Source: Lachnospiraceae bacterium
GTDB lineage: Bacteria > Bacillota > Clostridia > Lachnospirales > Lachnospiraceae
Assembly (NCBI GenBank): GCA_910575555.1
Contig: CAJTFX010000026.1
Coordinates: 1-64,000 of the forward strand
Direction: 5' to 3'
DNA length: 64,000 bases
Numbering within the stretch: position 1 is the stretch's first letter; every line of letters begins with the position of its first letter. The position numbers and the translations under genes were made by a program. The notes under the pieces are model-generated. The model worked only from the letters and a program-made list of their open reading frames with translations. It was not told the DNA's origin and ran no database searches. This document shows, piece by piece, positions 27,343 through 36,332 of this stretch.

Positions 27343-28608
27343 TTGAGAAAAATAGAACAAGTATTACTGTCCTTTGTACAGGACTTACTGAAAAACAACA
27401 CAATACCTGTGAACTGTATTACTCTGCCCTGCGAGGATTATTCCTGGCTGGATTACGGCCTGCGGGCTACCATTCTGGAAAATCACGACCATGAATTCAT
27501 CCAGATGTACTTCAATAAGATAAAAACAAATACCATTTATTACCTGAAGGACACACTTCACTGCACCTATACCATCCTCCGTATTCCGGACAGTCCGATA
27601 CTGATGATTTGCGGCCCTGTGCTGTTTGAAGAAATGTCCCCTGCAAGGCTGAAGGAAGTGTTTCGGAAAATGAAAATTCCAGAGAGCCAGCAGCCTGTAC
27701 TGCAGGGATTTTACCTACGGCTGACCTCCTTTCCCACACCAACGGTTTACAACAATATTTTTATTACACTGGGAAATTATATTTTCGGGGAAAATAAATA
27801 CGAAATTATTTATGATGATTTTAACGATATGGACAGTTGGTATGAAATCTATGTCCACTACAGCAATATAGAAGATTCCCGGATGAATATCCGGATGATT
27901 GAAGAACGGTATGCCATTGAAGCCCAGATCTTAGATGCGGTAGCCCGGGGCAATGAATCCAAGGCCATAAACATCATTTCCAAACTGAATGGGCGCAATC
28001 TGCCGTACCGGCTGAACAGCAGCCTGCGGGACAGCAAAGACTACGCCATTGCTTTTAATACGCTGCTCCGCAAAACTGTAGAACAGACCGGCGTCCATCC
28101 CATTCACATTGACGCCCACTCCAACCAGAATGTCAAACTGATTGAACAGGCTTCAAGCAGAGAGCAGTGCAGCGCCATTCAGCTGCAGCTTGTACGCAAT
28201 TACTGCCGTATGGTACGCAAATACACTCTTAAGGACTATTCTCTGCTTACCCAGAAAATAATGACTTATATCAGCGCTGACCTGACTTCTGATTTAAGCC
28301 TGAACGCCATGGCTGAACTTCTGAATGTAAACGCCAGTTATCTTTCCACCCTGTTTAAGCGGGAAGTGGGAATTCCTCTTACAGATTATGTCAACCGACA
28401 GCGGGTGGAACAGGCGAAAAAGCTTCTGACGGTTACGGACTTTCCGATCAAAAGCATTGCAGAAAAATGCGGGATTCCGGACGTGTATTATTTCAGCAGA
28501 ATGTTTAAAAAACGGACGGGATGTACGCCCAAGGCGTACAGAGAACAGGCAGGTTGGGAACAGAGAATGGTGGCAAACCCCGGCACGCAGAACGACCCCA
28601 TCTATTAA
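27343..28608 (+). CDS. AraC-family transcriptional regulator
   Basis: 421 residues with a C-terminal AraC domain from about 315: first helix-turn-helix LSLNAMAELLNVNASYLSTLF and second IKSIAEKCGIPDVYYFSRMF, ending in the usual KKRTGCTPKAYRE. The 300-residue N-terminal part presumably binds the inducer. It is divergent from the hexuronide operon and is the obvious activator of it (inference). The start is a TTG at 27343 after AAAGAAAGAAG; this is weak, and the next in-frame ATG is about 50 codons in, so the start is uncertain. Confidence 0.85.
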   Translation: MRKIEQVLLSFVQDLLKNNTIPVNCITLPCEDYSWLDYGLRATILENHDHEFIQMYFNKIKTNTIYYLKDTLHCTYTILRIPDSPILMICGPVLFEEMSPARLKEVFRKMKIPESQQPVLQGFYLRLTSFPTPTVYNNIFITLGNYIFGENKYEIIYDDFNDMDSWYEIYVHYSNIEDSRMNIRMIEERYAIEAQILDAVARGNESKAINIISKLNGRNLPYRLNSSLRDSKDYAIAFNTLLRKTVEQTGVHPIHIDAHSNQNVKLIEQASSREQCSAIQLQLVRNYCRMVRKYTLKDYSLLTQKIMTYISADLTSDLSLNAMAELLNVNASYLSTLFKREVGIPLTDYVNRQRVEQAKKLLTVTDFPIKSIAEKCGIPDVYYFSRMFKKRTGCTPKAYREQAGWEQRMVANPGTQNDPIY

Positions 28609-28688
28609 AAAACCAAGGAGATATCCGGACGCAATGCCTGTCCTGTACCTCCTCAGAAAATGACCATCCGTAATTGTATTTCACAGGA

Positions 28689-29774
28689 TTACTCTATTGT
28701 CCCGCCCCCCACCACAATCTCTCCGTCATAAAACACTACAGCCTGTCCGGGGGTAATGGCTCTTACCGGTTCTAAAAACCGGCACACGGCCCGATCCTCA
28801 CCGATTTTCTCCACCCGGCAGGCGGCTCCTTTGTGATTGTAGCGGATTTTGGCCGTCACTTCCAGTTCCCCGTTCAGATCAGGAACCGACATAAAATTCA
28901 ATTGATTGCAGTACAGAAGCTCCCCAAAAACCTCTTCGTTGGTTCCAAGAACCACCTCGTTGGTTTCCGGACGGATTTCTGTCACGAACACCGGATATCC
29001 CATGGCAATACCAAGTCCCTTGCGCTGTCCGATGGTGTAATGGGTAATTCCTTTGTGTTGCCCTAAGATTTCTCCATCCCTTGTCACAAAATTCCCCGGC
29101 GGAGGCGTCTTTCCCTTTTGCTCCCGTTCAATAAATCCTGCATAATCCCCGTCCGGAACAAAACAGATTTCCTGACTGTCGGGCTTATTTGCCGTCCGCA
29201 AGCCGATTTTTTCCGCCATGGCCCGGATTTCTTCCTTGGTATAATCCCCCACCGGCATCAGCGTATGGGCAAGCTGATACTGGGTCAGATTATAAAGAGC
29301 ATAGGTCTGATCTTTCGCTTTTGCAGCAGATTTCTGCAGCGTATACCTTCCGTCAGAACATCGGCGGATTTTGGCATAATGCCCGGTGGCAATATAATCT
29401 GCGCCAATGTCCATGCTGCGCTTTAACAGAGACTCCCATTTCACATAACGGTTACAGGCAATACAGGGATTGGGCGTACGGCCCAGCAGATATTCCGCTG
29501 TAAAATAGTCCATGACATGCTTTTTAAATTCTGATTTAAAATTCATTACATAGTACGGAATCTCCAGCATTGCGGCCACGCGCCTGGCATCCTCCACCGC
29601 CGACAGGCCGCAGCAGCCTCCCTGCTCCTGCTGAAGCTGCTCTTCCTCCTCCTGCCAGATCTGCATGGTGACTCCGATGACCTCATATCCCTGTTCTTTT
29701 AACAGCCATGCCGCCGCAGAGGAATCCACGCCTCCGGACATTCCCACCACTACTTTTTCTTTTTTCATAAACAT
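28689..29774 (-). CDS. mnmA: tRNA-specific 2-thiouridylase
   Basis: A 361-residue enzyme that adds sulfur to U34 of Lys, Glu and Gln tRNAs. The PP-loop GMSGGVDSS binds ATP; the catalytic cysteines lie in NPCIACN near 105 and EICFVPDGDY near 200. It is the last gene of iscR-iscS-iscU-mnmA, ten bases after iscU, without a clear ribosome site, so coupling to iscU is likely. Cysteine desulfurase from the same operon supplies the sulfur. Start at 29774 or two codons later. Confidence 0.96.
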   Translation of the reverse strand: MFMKKEKVVVGMSGGVDSSAAAWLLKEQGYEVIGVTMQIWQEEEEQLQQEQGGCCGLSAVEDARRVAAMLEIPYYVMNFKSEFKKHVMDYFTAEYLLGRTPNPCIACNRYVKWESLLKRSMDIGADYIATGHYAKIRRCSDGRYTLQKSAAKAKDQTYALYNLTQYQLAHTLMPVGDYTKEEIRAMAEKIGLRTANKPDSQEICFVPDGDYAGFIEREQKGKTPPPGNFVTRDGEILGQHKGITHYTIGQRKGLGIAMGYPVFVTEIRPETNEVVLGTNEEVFGELLYCNQLNFMSVPDLNGELEVTAKIRYNHKGAACRVEKIGEDRAVCRFLEPVRAITPGQAVVFYDGEIVVGGGTIE

Positions 29775-29784
29775 TAATCAGGAT

Positions 29785-30222
29785 TTAATAATCCTCTTCC
29801 TCTTCTTCCTCACTGATGTCGTCCTTGGGTTTCTCCAGGCCCTCGATCTTTATGCCGTTTTTCTCAGCATAATCCCAAAGGGCTGCATGAATGGCTTCCT
29901 CAGCCAGCAGAGAACAGTGCACTTTCACCGGCGGAAGCCCGTCCAGAGCCTCCATTACCGCCTGATTGGTTACCTGCAATGCTTCCTGTATGGTTTTTCC
30001 TTTCACCAGTTCGGTAGCCATGGAACTGGTGGCCACAGCAGCGCCGCAGCCAAAGGTTTTGAATTTCACATCCTGAATGATCCCGTTATCGTCAATATCC
30101 AGAAAAATACGCATAATATCGCCGCATTTGGCATTTCCTACTGTTCCCACACCGCTGGCGTTCTCGATTTCTCCTACGTTCCTCGGATTCTTAAAATGAT
30201 CCATTACTTTTTCACTATACAT
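29785..30222 (-). CDS. iscU: Fe-S cluster scaffold protein, IscU/NifU N-terminal type
   Basis: 145 residues, the assembly scaffold on which the desulfurase builds Fe-S clusters. The three conserved cysteines are Cys33 (AKCGD), Cys59 (FGCGA) and Cys103 (HCSLL). An acidic tail (EEEEEEDY) ends the protein. The start at 30222 follows GGAGG; ten further in-frame codons have no site. It is 45 bp after the desulfurase. Confidence 0.93.
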   Translation of the reverse strand: MYSEKVMDHFKNPRNVGEIENASGVGTVGNAKCGDIMRIFLDIDDNGIIQDVKFKTFGCGAAVATSSMATELVKGKTIQEALQVTNQAVMEALDGLPPVKVHCSLLAEEAIHAALWDYAEKNGIKIEGLEKPKDDISEEEEEEDY

Positions 30223-30267
30223 TGTTTTTCCTCCAGATTCTTTCCGTATCATAATTCTGCCGGGCTG

Positions 30268-31458
30268 TCAGCCCTTAGGGCTGTTCTTTTTCATATAATC
30301 TTCATAAAGCGGAGACATCTCCCGAAGCTTTTTGACAATCTCTTTCACCGCATCCACTGTGTAGTCAATGTCCTCCCTGGAAGTCTCTTCTCCCAGGGTA
30401 AGCCGCAGGGAGCCATGGGCAATTTCATGGGGCAGCCCGATGGCCAAAAGCACATGGGACGGGTCCAGGGAACCGGAGGTGCAGGCAGAGCCGGAGGACC
30501 CGCAGATGCCTTTCATATCCAGCATAATCAGCAGGGATTCTCCCTCCACAAACTGAAAACAGATATTTACATTATTGGGAAGGCGGCTGGTTCTGTGTCC
30601 GTTGATCCGGCTGAAGGGAATCTCCTTCAGTATGCGTTCCATCAGATAATCCCTTAATTCCCGCTCTTTGGCTGTACGGGTTTCCATATTGGCCATGGCA
30701 AGCTCTACTGCCTTTCCGAAGCCCACAATGCCCGGCACATTCTCGGTTCCTGCCCGGCGTTTCCGCTCCTGGGCGCCGCCATGGACAAAGGAACGGATTT
30801 TCACGCCTTTTCGGATGTACAAAAAACCGATGCCTTTGGGGCCGTTTAACTTATGGCCGCTGCTGCTCATCATGTCAATATTCAGTTCGTCCACATGAAT
30901 GGGCACCTGGCCGAATGCCTGTACTGCATCGGTATGGAATAAAATGCCCTGTTCTTTTGCAATTCTGCCGATTTCTTCCACCGGCTCTATGGTTCCGATT
31001 TCATTATTTGCAAACATAATGGAAATCAGAATGGTATCCGGCCGAATGGCTTTTTTCAGTTCTTCTAATTTTACCACGCCGAATTCATCCACATCCAGAT
31101 ACGTAACCTCAAAGCCATTTTGCTCTAACCACTGACAGGTATGCAGCACTGCGTGATGCTCAATCTTACTGGTAATTATGTGCTTTCCCTTGTCCCCGTA
31201 TGCTTCTGCCGCAGCTTTGATGGCCCAGTTATCGGACTCGCTTCCCCCGGCAGTAAAATAAATCTCATTTTCTTTGGCGCCGATGGCATTGGCAATTATT
31301 TCCCTTGCTCTGGAAACCGCCTCCTTGCTTTTTCCGCCAAACTCATATACCGTAGATGCGTTTCCATAAAACTCTGAAAAATACGGAAGCATGGCTTCCA
31401 CTACTTCCGGCGCTGTTTTCGTTGTTGCCGCATTATCCAGATAAATCATTTTTCCCAT
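30268..31458 (-). CDS. iscS: Cysteine desulfurase
   Basis: 396 residues, class V aminotransferase fold. It takes sulfur from cysteine and passes it to IscU and MnmA. The pyridoxal phosphate lysine is in SSGHKLNGPKG near 205 and the persulfide cysteine in SSGSACTSG near 325; the N-terminus IYLDNAATT is typical. It starts four bases after iscR, with AGAGGTG before the ATG, and is encoded with its acceptor IscU. Confidence 0.95.
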   Translation of the reverse strand: MGKMIYLDNAATTKTAPEVVEAMLPYFSEFYGNASTVYEFGGKSKEAVSRAREIIANAIGAKENEIYFTAGGSESDNWAIKAAAEAYGDKGKHIITSKIEHHAVLHTCQWLEQNGFEVTYLDVDEFGVVKLEELKKAIRPDTILISIMFANNEIGTIEPVEEIGRIAKEQGILFHTDAVQAFGQVPIHVDELNIDMMSSSGHKLNGPKGIGFLYIRKGVKIRSFVHGGAQERKRRAGTENVPGIVGFGKAVELAMANMETRTAKERELRDYLMERILKEIPFSRINGHRTSRLPNNVNICFQFVEGESLLIMLDMKGICGSSGSACTSGSLDPSHVLLAIGLPHEIAHGSLRLTLGEETSREDIDYTVDAVKEIVKKLREMSPLYEDYMKKNSPKG

Positions 31459-31461
31459 ATT

Positions 31462-31911
31462 TTACACCTCTGTCTTAGAATTCTCAGTCTGCCTTTTGCT
31501 TTCCTTCACCAGTTCTCCAATATAAATGCTGTTCACCGTATCATTGATGCTGTCGTTGATCCGCTTCCAGACAATTTTGCTGACGCATTGGGAGGAGCCG
31601 CTGCATGACGTCTCTTTGTTATCGTCAATCCCCGCACATTCTACCGGGGTCAAATCCCCCTCCAACACCCGGAGCACATCTCCCACGGAAATTTCCTCCA
31701 CCGGCTTTGCCACCTGGTAACCGCCGTTGATGCCCCGGACGCTCTTTACAAGCCCAGCCTTTTTCAGCTTCGCCATCAACTGTTCCAGATAACTGACGGA
31801 GATCTCCTGGCGCTGTGCAATGCTGTTTAAAGAAACCGGTTCTTCTTCTCCGCAGACTGCCAGATCAATAAAGGCCCGCAGCCCATATTTTCCCTTTGTA
31901 GATAATTTCAC
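31462..31911 (-). CDS. iscR: Rrf2-family Fe-S regulator
   Basis: A 149-residue winged-helix protein. The DNA-binding part is EISVSYLEQLMAKLKKAGLVKSVRG. Three cysteines (92, 103, 109) in the C-terminal half match the Fe-S ligands of IscR-like regulators. The start is GTG with GAGGTGA upstream. It heads the Fe-S operon, and a palindromic site just downstream of its own promoter suggests autoregulation by cluster status. Confidence 0.9.
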   Translation of the reverse strand: MKLSTKGKYGLRAFIDLAVCGEEEPVSLNSIAQRQEISVSYLEQLMAKLKKAGLVKSVRGINGGYQVAKPVEEISVGDVLRVLEGDLTPVECAGIDDNKETSCSGSSQCVSKIVWKRINDSINDTVNSIYIGELVKESKRQTENSKTEV

Positions 31912-32002
31912 CCTGTCACCTCTATTAGAAATGCTGTCCTTTTGCCCAATACAAACATACCCTGACCACAGTTTGCACTGCCTGCCGGTTATCCCTTTTT
32001 TA

Positions 32003-32067
32003 ATCCCGAGTATTTTAGTCGGAATTTAGTACAATCGCATAGTACCATGATTTTATTCTGCTGTCAA
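32003..32067 (-). promoter_or_regulatory. iscR promoter with Rrf2-type operator
   Basis: TTGACA (32062-32067), 17 bases, TACTAT (32039-32044) on the minus strand. CCGAGTATTTTAGTCGG (32006-32022), with flanking AT and AAT, lies just past the predicted start point and resembles the ACTCGG/CCGAGT-type boxes I recall for clostridial IscR. This position would block transcription. Confidence 0.7.
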
Positions 32068-32142
32068 GTTTATTTTTTATGTATTATGGTTCCCGTTTCC
32101 ACATACATTGATAATAATCTTCAATAGAATTATGGTGACTTT

Positions 32143-33489
32143 ATGAAATTAACTTCCATGCGCAGCCATCCTCTGATTACAGGCACACTGCTTTTAACAC
32201 TGTCTGGGCTGCTTTCCCGGCTGATCGGCTTTTTCTTTAGATTATTCCTCTCTCAGCGAATTGGTGCAGAGGGGATGGGAATTTATCAGCTCACCTTTCC
32301 CATTCATGTACTCACAATTTCCCTGACCTCCTCCGCCATACAGACCGCCATTTCCCGGTTTGTGGCGCAGGCTGTCATCGCTTCTGACAGTCCTGGCGCA
32401 GCCTCCGGCAAAAGCCGTTCTTTCTGTAATGACAAGTGCTACCTGACTGCCGGGCTGACGCTGTCCTTATCTCTTTCTGTTTGCTGTATGGTTTTTCTGT
32501 ACCGGTTTGCCGGTTGGATTGCCGTCAGCTTCTTAGAAGAGCCCAGGTGCGCGCCGCTGCTTCAGATTCTGTCCTTTACCATCCCCTTCGGCGCCATCCA
32601 CGCCTGCATCAACGGCTACTTCTACGGCTTAAAGAAAACCTTCGTTCCGGCCGCTTCCCAGCTGCTGGAGCAGGCGGCGCGGGTTGCCAGCGTATGGCTT
32701 TTCTTTGAAATCTCCATGGAAAAGCACAATGCCATTTCTTTAAGCCTGGTAACCTGGGGCATGGTAGTGGGCGAACTGGCCGCCACTTTGTTTTCCGTCA
32801 GCTTTCTGCGCCGGAAAAAGAATCTGGGCAGCCGCCTCCTGGCCATGAAACAGATTTTTTTCATGTCCTTTCCTTTAAGCGCCAACCGGGTTCTGGTAAA
32901 CATTCTGCAAAGCATGGAGGCTGTTATGATTCCGGGGCAGCTCAGGCTCTACGGCTACACCAACTCTGAATCCCTAAGCGTGTACGGCATTCTCACCGGC
33001 ATGGCCCTGCCTATGGTGCTGTTTCCTTCGGTGCTCACCAACTCCGTATCGGTCATGCTGCTGCCGGCCATTGCGGAGGCCCAGGAAAAAAAAGAACACC
33101 GTTACATCCTGACCCTGATCAAAAGAACCTGCTTCTACAGTCTGTCTCTGGGCTTTGGATGCACGATGCTGTTTCTGTTTCTGGGCCGATGGATGGGGCA
33201 GTTCCTGTTTGGAAATGAGCTTGCCGGCACCTTTATTGTCATTCTGGGATGGATTTGCCCCTTCCTGTACCTGTCCACCACCCTGCACAGTATTTTAAAC
33301 GGACTGGGAAAAACCACTTCCACCTTTTTTCTGAATGTGACAGGACTTGGAATCCGCATTGGTTTCGTTTTGTTTCTGATCCCCGCGGCCGGCATCAAAG
33401 GGTACCTGTGGGGAATTCTGTTAAGCCAGGCGGTCATGGCTGCCGGCGCGCTGTTTTTACTGCTGAAAAGGAATTCTTACCGAAATTAA
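32143..33489 (+). CDS. MOP-type flippase, SpoVB-like
   Basis: 448 residues, almost entirely membrane helices (about 12-14), with the N-terminal GLLSRLIGFFFRLFLSQRIGAEGMGIYQL typical of the SpoVB/YtgP group of the polysaccharide flippase superfamily. Such proteins move lipid-linked cell wall or spore peptidoglycan precursors. A true SpoVB is slightly longer (about 500), so the exact role is uncertain. It is divergent from iscR and converges on the YtvI gene, sharing four bases at the stop codons. Confidence 0.82.
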   Translation: MKLTSMRSHPLITGTLLLTLSGLLSRLIGFFFRLFLSQRIGAEGMGIYQLTFPIHVLTISLTSSAIQTAISRFVAQAVIASDSPGAASGKSRSFCNDKCYLTAGLTLSLSLSVCCMVFLYRFAGWIAVSFLEEPRCAPLLQILSFTIPFGAIHACINGYFYGLKKTFVPAASQLLEQAARVASVWLFFEISMEKHNAISLSLVTWGMVVGELAATLFSVSFLRRKKNLGSRLLAMKQIFFMSFPLSANRVLVNILQSMEAVMIPGQLRLYGYTNSESLSVYGILTGMALPMVLFPSVLTNSVSVMLLPAIAEAQEKKEHRYILTLIKRTCFYSLSLGFGCTMLFLFLGRWMGQFLFGNELAGTFIVILGWICPFLYLSTTLHSILNGLGKTTSTFFLNVTGLGIRIGFVLFLIPAAGIKGYLWGILLSQAVMAAGALFLLLKRNSYRN

Positions 33490-34607
33490 AATTTCCGGAA
33501 CTCATTAATGTCATTCACAAGCTCCCGGACGCAGCGAATCTGATTTTCAAATACGCCGGCCTGATACAGATTAATTAAAATCATTCCCAGGGGCACTGCA
33601 ATGATCATTCCTGCAATGCTGCTGACTTTGTAACCGATATACATAAAAATCAGCGTTGCCAGAGGATTCATGCCAATAGTGTCTCCCACAATTTTGGGCT
33701 GAATCACCTGACGCACAATCTGGGTCACGGCGTAAAGTATCATCAGGCCGATGGCAATCTGATAATCGCCGGACAATATTTTAATAGCTGCCCAGGGCCA
33801 AAGTACGGTTCCCGTCCCAAAAAAGGGCAGCATATCCAGAAATGCAATGAGAAAAGCCACCAGCAGCACAAAGTCTACCTTCAGAATAAAAAGTCCGATC
33901 ACCAACAGCACATAGACCACGCCCATGATCTTAAACTGCGCTTTGAAATAACCTCCCACTACCCGTTTCAAATCATTGATCACCCCTGCCGCCTGATTCC
34001 AGACTCCGGAGGGGGCGGCCTTTTTCAGCTCCGCTAAAATTGCGTCCCGCTCCGCGGTGAAAAAATAGGCGGAAAGAAGGCTCATAATTATGGCGACCAG
34101 TGTCCCCGGCACATTTTTGACAAAATTCCCTGCCGCGTCAAAGGTGGGTTCTCCGATGGCCTGAACCAAACCGCCCAGGTATCCAGTCAGCTCCGTACCG
34201 GCTTCTTCCAGATTTTCCTGGGTGTCTTTGGGCAGGCGGTGATAAAATACTTCCAAATTCTCACCGATTTCCTCAAAATCTTCCTGAAGGTTGGCATACA
34301 TCTGGGGAAGGTTGGTAATTAAATGCCCTGCCTCTGTCACCAGACGGGAAATTCCTAAATAACCCAGTCCGATGACAGCCGCCAGTACGCCGATAATAAT
34401 CATCATAGAACCGTGTTTTCTGACAATTTTCACTCTTTTTTCCAAAAAACGCACCAATGGATTGGCTATCATGGAAATAATCCACCCAATCACAAAGGGC
34501 ATAAAAAATACCAGAAACTTCGGCAAAAGAAAACACAGACATAAAATGGTAACCAAAGCTACCATTAAGTTGACCAGTATTTTTAAATATTTCGTAGACT
34601 GTTTCAT
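33486..34607 (-). CDS. ytvI: AI-2E-type permease, sporulation protein YtvI family
   Basis: 373 residues with about eight hydrophobic segments and a long amphipathic central region (residues 85-160) holding LPQMYANLQEDFEEIGENLE, the arrangement of the AI-2E/YtvI family. The C-terminal GMNPLATLIFMYIGYK is typical. Function in sporulation is known only for relatives. The start at 34607 is set by AGGAG at seven bases; the 21 codons upstream are unlikely. Same strand as the upstream foldase. Confidence 0.8.
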   Translation of the reverse strand: MKQSTKYLKILVNLMVALVTILCLCFLLPKFLVFFMPFVIGWIISMIANPLVRFLEKRVKIVRKHGSMMIIIGVLAAVIGLGYLGISRLVTEAGHLITNLPQMYANLQEDFEEIGENLEVFYHRLPKDTQENLEEAGTELTGYLGGLVQAIGEPTFDAAGNFVKNVPGTLVAIIMSLLSAYFFTAERDAILAELKKAAPSGVWNQAAGVINDLKRVVGGYFKAQFKIMGVVYVLLVIGLFILKVDFVLLVAFLIAFLDMLPFFGTGTVLWPWAAIKILSGDYQIAIGLMILYAVTQIVRQVIQPKIVGDTIGMNPLATLIFMYIGYKVSSIAGMIIAVPLGMILINLYQAGVFENQIRCVRELVNDINEFRKF

Positions 34608-34674
34608 GCTGCTGCTCCTGTTTCCCGCCGGACTTCTGCGATTCAAAAACCGGCAGAAGCCGGCAGGCATTTTT

Positions 34675-35424
34675 CTACCATTCTTTACGCTCTACTCCAT
34701 AAGCCGTTTCTAATTCCTTTACTTTGGCGTCATAAGCCTCCTGCTGCCTGCCCTGAATCAACTGCTGATGAATCTGAGCCTGAACCTCTTCAAAAGGCCG
34801 GACACTGGCTTCCTTTTTATCCTCCACCAATATCAGGTGACAGCCGAACTGGGTTTCCACCGGCCCGAGAACCTTTCCGATTTCTCCCTCAAAAGCTGCT
34901 TTTTCAAATTCCGGCACCATCTGCCCTTTGGTGAAATATCCCAGATCCCCGCCTTTGTCTTTGGAGGGACAGGTGGAGTATTTCCCGGCCGCTTCTTCAA
35001 AGCCAAGGCCCTGCTCTATCTCTTTTGCTACTTTTTCTGCCTCTTCTTTCGACTCAACCAGAATATGTTTCGCGCTGACCTGAGGTTTCTCCTGAAAGGC
35101 CGTCTGGTTTTCCTCATAATATTTCTTCTCTTCCTCTTCGTCGATTTTGATTCCCTCCACCACGCTGGTAGCCGCCATATGACTTGCTAATTCTACTTTT
35201 AACTTTTCTACCATTTCTTCATATTCCTGGGATTTAGTGATCCCTTCTTCCACCGCCATCCTGTGGAACAGATGAAAGGCGATTAACTGCTCCAACACCT
35301 GCTGCTTCGCCTGGGGACTGGACATATAAATCTGCTGCTCCGGCGGATAATTGCTGATAAGATGATTCAGCTCCTGTTCTGTAATCTCATGTCCTGCTGC
35401 TACTGCTAAAATTTTTTCACTCAT
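34675..35424 (-). CDS. Parvulin-type peptidyl-prolyl isomerase
   Basis: 249 residues. A SurA/PrsA-like N-terminal helical part (residues 1-110) precedes a parvulin domain at about 112-210 (VSAKHILVESKEEAEKV, GGDLGYFTKGQMVPEFEKAAF, TQFGCHLI). There is no signal peptide or lipobox, so this is a cytoplasmic relative of PrsA. The reading frame extends 25 codons upstream, which would overlap the end of the Fic gene; the ribosome site near 35424 is weak (GCAGAGAAC), so the start is not certain. Confidence 0.85.
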   Translation of the reverse strand: MSEKILAVAAGHEITEQELNHLISNYPPEQQIYMSSPQAKQQVLEQLIAFHLFHRMAVEEGITKSQEYEEMVEKLKVELASHMAATSVVEGIKIDEEEEKKYYEENQTAFQEKPQVSAKHILVESKEEAEKVAKEIEQGLGFEEAAGKYSTCPSKDKGGDLGYFTKGQMVPEFEKAAFEGEIGKVLGPVETQFGCHLILVEDKKEASVRPFEEVQAQIHQQLIQGRQQEAYDAKVKELETAYGVERKEW

Positions 35425-35459
35425 GTTCTCTGCGCTGTTGCGCTTCCTTTCTATATAGT

Positions 35460-36194
35460 TTATCTCAATACCATTGCAAGATATTCGTCTAACCGGCATT
35501 CTTCCAGTTCTGCCACTAATTCTGAAAACAACCCCAAATTGCCGTCCACCGCATAGCTTTCCAATGCTTCGTAATATTCTAACCGATTCTCTTTCGCAAT
35601 GGAAACAGGCAGAAAGCCCTCTGACATCAACTGGTAATTCATCAACAGCCTTGAAGTTCTGCCATTCCCATCCAAAAAAGGATGAATCTTCACAAATTCC
35701 GCATGTGTCCAGGCCGCATATTCAATTGGGTTTAACTGCTTTCTTTTCCAGGACAAATCAGCGTAAAAGTTCTTTATCTGGATATACATATCATTTCCGG
35801 CAGGAGGAACATGGGCCGCTCCGCTGATGCGTACCTCCTGATTCCGATAAATGCCTCCGGTCATAATATTCTCCATCAGCATATAGTGAATTTCTTTTGC
35901 AATCTCTTCTGTCATCTGCTGATGGGAGGCAACACATTTTTTCACATATCCATACGCCTTTTTATGATTTACCACCTCATAAATCTCTCTTAACGATTTC
36001 CCTCCGATAGAAATTCCATCCTCCAGAATGACTTTTGTTTCCATCAAAGTAAGAGTATTCCCTTCTATGGCAGTGGAATGATGGGTAAATGTGAGTTCAA
36101 AGTCCTTCTCATAAGAAGAAAGCGTCAGAGAATGAATCTTATGTCTGCCGGCTTCATACTTCTGTTTCTTTGATAATATTCTCTCATAATCCAT
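35460..36194 (-). CDS. Fic-domain protein, class II (N-terminal inhibitory helix)
   Basis: 244 residues. The Fic motif HPFLDGNGRTSR (near 172-183) is complete, including the catalytic His, so transfer of AMP from ATP to a protein hydroxyl is expected. STAIEGN near 40-46 is the inhibitory (S/T)xxxE(G/N) motif placed N-terminal to the Fic core, as in class II proteins, whose Glu blocks ATP until released. Target unknown, probably itself or a host-cell protein. It starts 8 bases after AAGGAG and has a promoter upstream; its stop is 36 bp before the foldase gene. Confidence 0.92.
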   Translation of the reverse strand: MDYERILSKKQKYEAGRHKIHSLTLSSYEKDFELTFTHHSTAIEGNTLTLMETKVILEDGISIGGKSLREIYEVVNHKKAYGYVKKCVASHQQMTEEIAKEIHYMLMENIMTGGIYRNQEVRISGAAHVPPAGNDMYIQIKNFYADLSWKRKQLNPIEYAAWTHAEFVKIHPFLDGNGRTSRLLMNYQLMSEGFLPVSIAKENRLEYYEALESYAVDGNLGLFSELVAELEECRLDEYLAMVLR

Positions 36195-36237
36195 CCTGTT
36201 TCTCCTTAAATAACCACAAAAATCCCTGTCTCATGCT

Positions 36238-36266
36238 ATTCTACCATAAGGAAATACGTTCGTAAA
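36238..36266 (-). promoter_or_regulatory. Promoter of the fic gene
   Basis: TTTACG (36261-36266), 17 bases, TAGAAT (36238-36243) on the minus strand, about 40 bp upstream of the ATG. Confidence 0.55.
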
Positions 36267-36283
36267 GACAGGATACGGCAATT

Positions 36284-36326
36284 GAAAAAATCCCGCTGCA
36301 GCAACACCGACCACGGAACCGCAGCG
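36284..36326 (-). terminator. Terminator downstream of znuB
   Basis: GCAGCG (36321-36326) and CGCTGC (36294-36299) pair, and on the minus strand the stem is followed by ATTTTTT. It lies just after the znuB stop codon. Confidence 0.55.
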
Positions 36327-36332
36327 AAATTT

